A stretch of 64,000 bases of DNA from Curvularia sp. ZM96 (taxonomy: Eukaryota > Ascomycota > Dothideomycetes > Pleosporales > Pleosporaceae): assembly GCA_022457065.1 (NCBI GenBank), contig JAJGBQ010000001.1, positions 7,688,001 through 7,752,000 on the forward strand. The letters run 5' to 3'. Numbering within the stretch: position 1 is the first letter of the stretch; each line of letters starts with the position of its first letter. The translations under genes were made by a program, and so were the position numbers. The notes beneath the pieces were generated by a model. The model had not been told where the DNA came from. It searched no databases and saw only the letters and a program-made list of their open reading frames with translations. Below, in pieces: positions 59,469 to 64,000 of the stretch.

Positions 59469-60642
59469 ACAACAACAACAACTCGGGGTTTTCTTTTGTA
59501 AGACAAGCCTGTTGGGAGAAAATTGACGCAGTAATGAGTTGAACGAACATGTATTATTAGGTGTGTTGGTAGTTTTGGTACTACTTGATGGAGTACACGT
59601 AACTATGTAGTTTATTATGAAATTTTATCCGCCAGACAGTTTGGGAAGAAGAAATTGATGAGGTTCGTTATGATCATGTTGGTGTGTGTGTATTAAGAAT
59701 TTCCCGCCTTATTGGCGTTTCTTTCCATGTACTGATGCATGTGGTACATCTCTCTTGTTATCCGGCTCGGCATTTTGCTTTGACGTCGTGGTGTAAAGTC
59801 GTCAGTTCCATTGAATTATAGCATCCTCAAAGACTCTCCTACTAGACTGCGTGAGAGATCACTCCTTCCAGGGCTGCTAGCACATTAAAAGCTAATATAC
59901 AAAGGCAAGGTTATAGGAAAGTGCAAAGAAGAGCTCAAATATGATGAAACAAGGGTAAACAAAAGCAAGGATGGGTCACACGAAGGTCAGGAAGGGCAGA
60001 TAATAGCTACAGTGGGAAAGAAGCTGCCTATACCAAGCAAGCACATAAAAAAGAGTAGCTCACGCATCGTGGTTCATATCTAGTTAGGGGATATCTGTAG
60101 CGCTCCTCGTCAACCACATTTCTGCCGCAACTCCAGCGATTGTCCGCTTTAGCCAATTAAAAGGACGGCGCCGACAATGATACTTGTAATTAAGCTGGTA
60201 GCGAGCGGCCGCTTTTGGAGCCACAGGTGGAGCTGACCGAACATGCCTCCCCAACAAGAAACCTCAGCTTTATGTTGAAATTTTGGTTGCACTGACGTCA
60301 TCACGCAGCGCGGAGCCATGCATCTGTGTTAGTATGCTTACAAGTGAGGAGTTGTAGAGCGCTTATACTGCATCAATTTCTTAAAATACTACGACCCATG
60401 AGCCATACATCAACCTAAAGATTAAGTGCTAAATGAGTGGCAGGTGTGCTTTATAACGAGAACATCCGCTTTTTGAGATACTTTTTGGATAGGCCAATCG
60501 CCACAGGCGAGCCATTAGTGAAAAATGAAAAAGAAATAACGAGAACATACCACAAAAGACGATAAAAAAGAATGGTAAACATCTCGTCCCAAGAAGCCAA
60601 AATAAACAGTAACCCTACCATCTCTTCTCACCTATCACAAAC
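59379..60642. other. 1.3-kb intergenic region between convergent genes
   Basis: Between the 3' ends of the reticulon-like gene and the NlpC/P60 gene. It opens with the T25/A8 tract and is otherwise AT-leaning, without supported frames. Confidence 0.55.
59437..59469. repeat. T25/A8 tract
   Basis: Twenty-five T followed directly by eight A and then a (CAA)n-like stretch, 58 bases past the reticulon-like gene's stop. It could form a hairpin in the 3' UTR. The exact T count may be affected by sequencing. Confidence 0.8.
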
Positions 60643-61523
60643 CTAGCAGCACCTCGCAACATAGTTGCACTTGTACAAACCGCCATAGCCCGACCACATC
60701 TTCTGGCGCTTGACCTTCTGTCCAGCCTTCGGAGCAACAATAATATACTTATCATTCTGCACAACGGCCACATGTTTGATCGACGAATCCTTGGTGCACT
60801 TTCCATTCGACTTCGTGCTCCAGAAGACCAGGTCGCCCTTCTGGCGGTCGGCATACTTGATATGCTTGCACTTTTTGGACTTGTACTGCCGCCAGGCGCT
60901 GTGCGGCAGAACCTTCTGCTTGTTGGTCGCCTGGCACACGGCGTACTTGGTGAGACCGGAGCAGTCGAATCCGCCTTTGGTGGGACCATTGCAGTCGCCT
61001 CCGCGCAATTTGTAGGGAACACCGAGTTGCTTTAGAGCGAACTTGTAGACCCTTACACTGCAAGTGTCTTTGCGCGGAACGAGCAAGGGAGAGACATCGC
61101 GAGCCGTAATGGGCGGCTCATTGTCATCGGGGTCGGGTATGTGCTCGCCATCGTCAGGGCCAACGCCTTCATCTCCCTCATCGGTGTCGACATCATCCCC
61201 GTTGTCATTGGCGTCAGGGGGAACGCAGCACTGAAGGATGGATTACCGGTTGTGCTTGCCAATAAAGGTTGTTCTGTTTGCCATTCTTACCGAATATCCG
61301 GCCTGGGAGCAACCGTCACCAACAACAGTGCCCTTGCAGGTACTCTCGTCCTGCACGCAGACACCATTGCCATCCTATTGCATATTTGAGTTCCAAGTCT
61401 AACCAGTGTGATCGTATGCCTTACATCAGTAGTGCATTTCACATCTGCTCTCACTTCAAGAGGAACGATGGCTGCTGCTTTCACAGCAACGGAAAGAGCG
61501 AGGAGGGAAATGATGAAACGCAT
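60643..61523 (-). CDS. Secreted cysteine-rich protein with NlpC/P60 peptidase domain
   Basis: Exons 61523..61425, 61374..61291 and 61230..60643 (introns 50 and 60 bases) encode 256 residues. A signal peptide (MRFIISLLALSVAVKAAA) precedes a small cysteine module with Cys30, 39, 46, 55, 62 and 63 (spacing C-x8-C-x6-C-x8-C-x6-CC); both introns flank this module. An acidic Asp/Gly/Glu linker spans about 67-105. The NlpC/P60 domain follows: KFALKQLGVPYKLRGGDCNG, GGFDCSGLTKYAVC with nucleophile Cys151, KGDLVFW, and IKHVAVV with His214. NlpC/P60 enzymes cut gamma-D-glutamyl peptide bonds in bacterial peptidoglycan. The third polar position, usually His, Asn or Gln, aligns with Val226 in YIIVAPKAG, so activity is uncertain. 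An extracellular antibacterial or cell-wall role is inference. A MITE lies 0.4 kb upstream. Confidence 0.85.
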
Positions 61524-61957
61524 TTTGACGATGTTATCTACAACTGTGTTGAGATTTGAGGATGTTAAGTTGAGTTGAGTATGAAGAACCGCAATCCGAA
61601 TGCAACACTTTATAGATTTTCAACAAAGAATAAAAGGCCCCTCGAGGCTCCATAAAGCCACAATCTCGCATTGCAATAGTCAACGCGAGAGTCAAAGCAT
61701 TCACTTTAGTCCATTTCAGGCTTGGTTTAATTTGCAAAACTTTGGGTCGGAGAGTCCTCTCGCATACTTTTCATAGAGTAGTGGAAGTTCCTGATAACAT
61801 TTCTATGAATAGAACGACAACCCCAGTCTGACTGGAATTCATCTAGTGCGTACTACTAGCGTACAGTAGGTTGAGTGGTTCCTGATTCCTTGGCGCGTTC
61901 GGTTGTGTCTTGAACTTTTCAGCTGGCTAGCCTCGTACTTCAAGTTGAACAATCAGC
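61524..61957. other. Upstream region of the NlpC/P60 gene
   Basis: 434 bases between the minus-strand ATG at 61523 and the MITE's target-site copy. It should carry the promoter of the NlpC/P60 gene. No other feature was seen. Confidence 0.5.
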
Positions 61958-61960
61958 TCA

Positions 61961-62478
61961 GGGCCTGTTTGGTATCGCGGGTTCAGTTTCAGTTGCAGTT
62001 CCAGTAGTGGCGCTTTTAGTCACTTTTAGTGGCCAGTTCAACTATACTAAACTTGATCACGAACTTAGAGGCGTGTTTAGCTAGTATCTAATTCTAGAGC
62101 CTGCTTGATCACGTGATATAGATCTCACTTGCCTTGTTAACGTTAGTATATACGTCAGCGTAGACGTTGATAAGGTGGATAAGACCCATGACATGATAAA
62201 CTAAAACCCACACTAGAGGACTTCAAACTAGAGCTCAAAAGCAACAGTTGCGGACTGCAGTGCTTGGTATCTACTTTAAGTAAGAGACAGGGTTAATCTT
62301 GCACTAGACGAGGTCTAAATCTTGCCTGTTAGCGCCAATAAACCGGACCCAGATTTGATGAAGCTGAAACTGGGATTTTCCAATCAGTCCACCAGTTGCA
62401 GCTTCAGCTCCAATTACTAACTGCTTACAGGAATTGAAGGTGGAAACTGAAATTGAAACTGCGAAACCAAACAGGCCC
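61961..62478. mobile_element. Tourist/PIF-Harbinger-like MITE, 518 bp
   Basis: The ends are inverted repeats: the left end begins GGGCCTGTTTGGTATCGC and the right end, read on the minus strand, begins GGGCCTGTTTGGTTTCGC, with further imperfect similarity (CAGTTTCAGTT-like) for about 40 bases. The element is flanked on both sides by the triplet TCA (61958-61960 and 62479-62481), a 3-bp target-site duplication. Three-base duplications and GGGCCTGTTTGG-type ends fit PIF/Harbinger (Tourist) elements, although the usual duplication is TTA or TAA. The interior has no long frame, so it depends on a transposase from elsewhere. It lies 0.44 kb upstream of the NlpC/P60 gene's ATG. Confidence 0.85.
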
Positions 62479-62481
62479 TCA

Positions 62482-63634
62482 GTCTTTTGGATGTCCGCCC
62501 ATATAACTTCTAAATCTCTACGAAGCTATATAAATTATATACAGGCTAGAATTTTCAGTGGAGTAATTGTGTTTTGTAGAAGGTTTCTGCTAGAAGAATA
62601 AGCTAGCCCCTCGCTTTTTAACTATAAGCTTTTGATGGAGATGCCGGATTCACGGTTAATTTCGTAAACCGATGGTCATCTCTCGTTCTTGCTTGACTCT
62701 TCCTCAGCACTAACACCCTTACGGCTGTCCATGGCTGGAGGTGTGGGCATAGGAAGACGACGTGACAATGGTAGAAGTCGCGCATATCGAATGCCGGGGC
62801 TTTTTCCATGTGCGAAATAGCATCAAGCTGACCGAAGTAATTTTTGCCATCTGTTGCCACTACAAGCAGGGAGGGTGGACGACCCACACCTACCACACCC
62901 TTATCTTTGAATCTGTAGGGCAGAGAGCAGAGAGTCGGAGCTGCATCGGCTCCTGCGTCGCCAGCGGATACTGTATCGGCGATGCATAGTCCGCCACCGG
63001 CAACACCATGCTCTTCGCTAGCTGCTTGATGGTATTGAGCTGAAGTTCCTTCAGCCTACGCAGTGTCGCATTCCGCTGCACGCCTGAGTGATGACATGTT
63101 CTGGAGCCACTCTCATCCAGATGCACTGGTAGCGATTTTACAGCTAATGAGATCTTACCGCTAGAAACGATGGTTCACATGCGAAATACAAGGTTTACTG
63201 CTTCTTTGTCTAACTAAGGATCTCGGTGGAGAGGGCTAGCCATCCTGTGGTTCCGGTTGCTACCTCGCAAACGCCACACCAATACAACGGTGCCAGCAAT
63301 CTTCCTGTCAGCCACGCCTCCAGTCTGGACGCACGCTAATTTCAACTAAAAGTATCTGGCAACGCTGTGAACATGTCGTTGGCTTGGGCAGAAGTCACGA
63401 GGGTGTGAGGGCGATGATGCGAGCGCCTTACTATTCATAGCTGCGGACTGCAGTGAATGCTTCTAGATCTAAACGCGGCCGCATTGACCCGCCTATTACT
63501 TGTCCGGTAATGAGAATCGTACACAAAGACAAGTAGAGGTGCTGGACGCTATAACGCTGCGGACGGCAGAACGCTGGATCGCTGTTTAACCACTAAATAT
63601 TCTATCTACTTCTACCACTCACAACGCAACTAAA
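62482..63634. other. Intergenic region next to transposon remains
   Basis: 1.15 kb between the MITE and the transposase frame. The part near 62500-62640 is AT-rich. The short direct motif ACGCT recurs near 63547-63585 just before the transposase, as expected for subterminal sequence of a DNA transposon, but I could not fix the left terminal repeat. No gene is supported. Confidence 0.5.
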
Positions 63635-64000
63635 ATGCAACTAATTGATGCTGCGCTTGCTGCTATTGATGCTTTGAAACCCGGAGAAAAGCTTGTATAC
63701 TCCAAAATCGTGAGAAAATTTGTTGTTGATCTGGTAACGCTGAGCCGCCGCCACCGAGGCATTTCTACCTCTAGACAAGCAGCTGCAGAGAACAGGCAGG
63801 CGCTCTACCCGCAACATGAAGCTGAGCTCATCTAATATATAGATAGACTCAACAAGCGAGTCCTGCCACCTACACAGAATATTATTCGAAATATCGCTTC
63901 GCAGCTGGCCCAGAGGCAGGCTGGATACTATTGGGTTGATCGCTTTGTTCATCGCTATCCGCATCTTGTTCTACTCAAGCACACCACGCCTACCGATCGC
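63635..64000 (+). mobile_element. Degenerate pogo/Fot1-like transposase, 5' part (pseudogene, cut by window edge)
   Basis: From the ATG at 63635 the frame reads MQLIDAALAAIDALKPGEKL, then a helix-turn-helix with LSRRHRGISTSRQAAAENRQ, the N-terminal DNA-binding region of Tc1/mariner-superfamily pogo-like transposases common in filamentous ascomycetes. A TAA at 63833-63835 interrupts it, but the same frame continues to the window end with YIDRLNKRVLPPTQNIIRNI and WVDRFVHRYPHLV, the second helix-turn-helix (CENP-B type). The stop stands where related proteins tend to have a Gln, so a CAA-to-TAA change, as repeat-induced point mutation makes, would explain it. The catalytic DDE domain would lie beyond the window. 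Confidence 0.82.

Noticed and set aside
1..64000. CRISPR arrays, bacterial operons, phage or viral genes
   Set aside because: No spaced direct repeats or such genes were seen; spliced genes and fungal families show a eukaryotic nuclear sequence.

Overview
This window is nuclear DNA of a filamentous ascomycete, most likely a dothideomycete of the Pleosporales. The support is: many short introns (mostly 47-80 bases) with GTRNGT donors and CTAAC-like branch sites; families typical of filamentous ascomycetes (Zn2Cys6 and C2H2 regulators, a Git3-type GPCR, a reticulon, Gpc1, a CSC1-type channel); and a pogo/Fot1-like transposase of a type I associate with Pleosporales. Species cannot be fixed from the sequence alone. 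No tRNA, rRNA or CRISPR array was recognised. All exon structures were built by hand from splice signals, reading frame and family similarity; the introns named are predictions.

Layout: 1-168 (+) end of a GMC oxidoreductase; 382-3019 (-) CSC1/OSCA-like channel; 3697-7224 (-) large disordered protein with a C-terminal membrane segment; 10531-11277 (+) small zinc-finger protein; 12220-13641 (+) unknown coiled-coil protein; 15567-16900 (-) seven-helix GPCR; 20629-27288 (+) separase; 27896-30438 (+) Zn2Cys6 regulator; 30787-32661 (+) FAD-dependent amine-oxidase-like enzyme; 33087-34750 (-) glycerophosphocholine acyltransferase Gpc1; 35415-39454 (+) cohesin subunit Smc1; 39905-41655 (+) MFS transporter; 42867-44691 (+) unknown protein with a Ser/Pro/Lys tandem repeat and a Cys-rich C-terminus; 47570-49380 (-) three-finger C2H2 regulator; 50959-53301 (-) mitochondrial calcium-regulated aspartate/glutamate carrier; 54808-56793 (+) PiT/Pho89 phosphate symporter; 57730-59378 (+) reticulon-like protein with a long repetitive tail; 60643-61523 (-) secreted NlpC/P60-domain protein; 61961-62478 a 518-bp MITE; 63635-64000 the start of a broken pogo-like transposase.

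Most of the window is housekeeping or regulatory single-copy genes without an obvious shared pathway. Two cohesin-cycle genes, separase (which cleaves cohesin) and Smc1 (a cohesin subunit), lie 8 kb apart; this may be chance. Gpc1 and Smc1 diverge from a 664-base promoter, and the aspartate/glutamate carrier and the phosphate symporter diverge from a 1.5-kb one. Several intergenic stretches are long (3.3, 3.7 and 2.9 kb) and hold no convincing gene.

The accessory part is the right end (about 60.6-64 kb). A bacterial-type NlpC/P60 cell-wall peptidase domain sits in a secreted, cysteine-rich fungal protein beside a MITE and a decayed transposon. This is the best candidate in the window for something unusual: its Cys-His pair is kept but the usual third polar active-site residue appears to be Val. 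Other points worth a look are a perfect 24-bp palindrome near 9.5 kb, three T-run/A-run hairpin tracts (one inside an intron), and a coding minisatellite.
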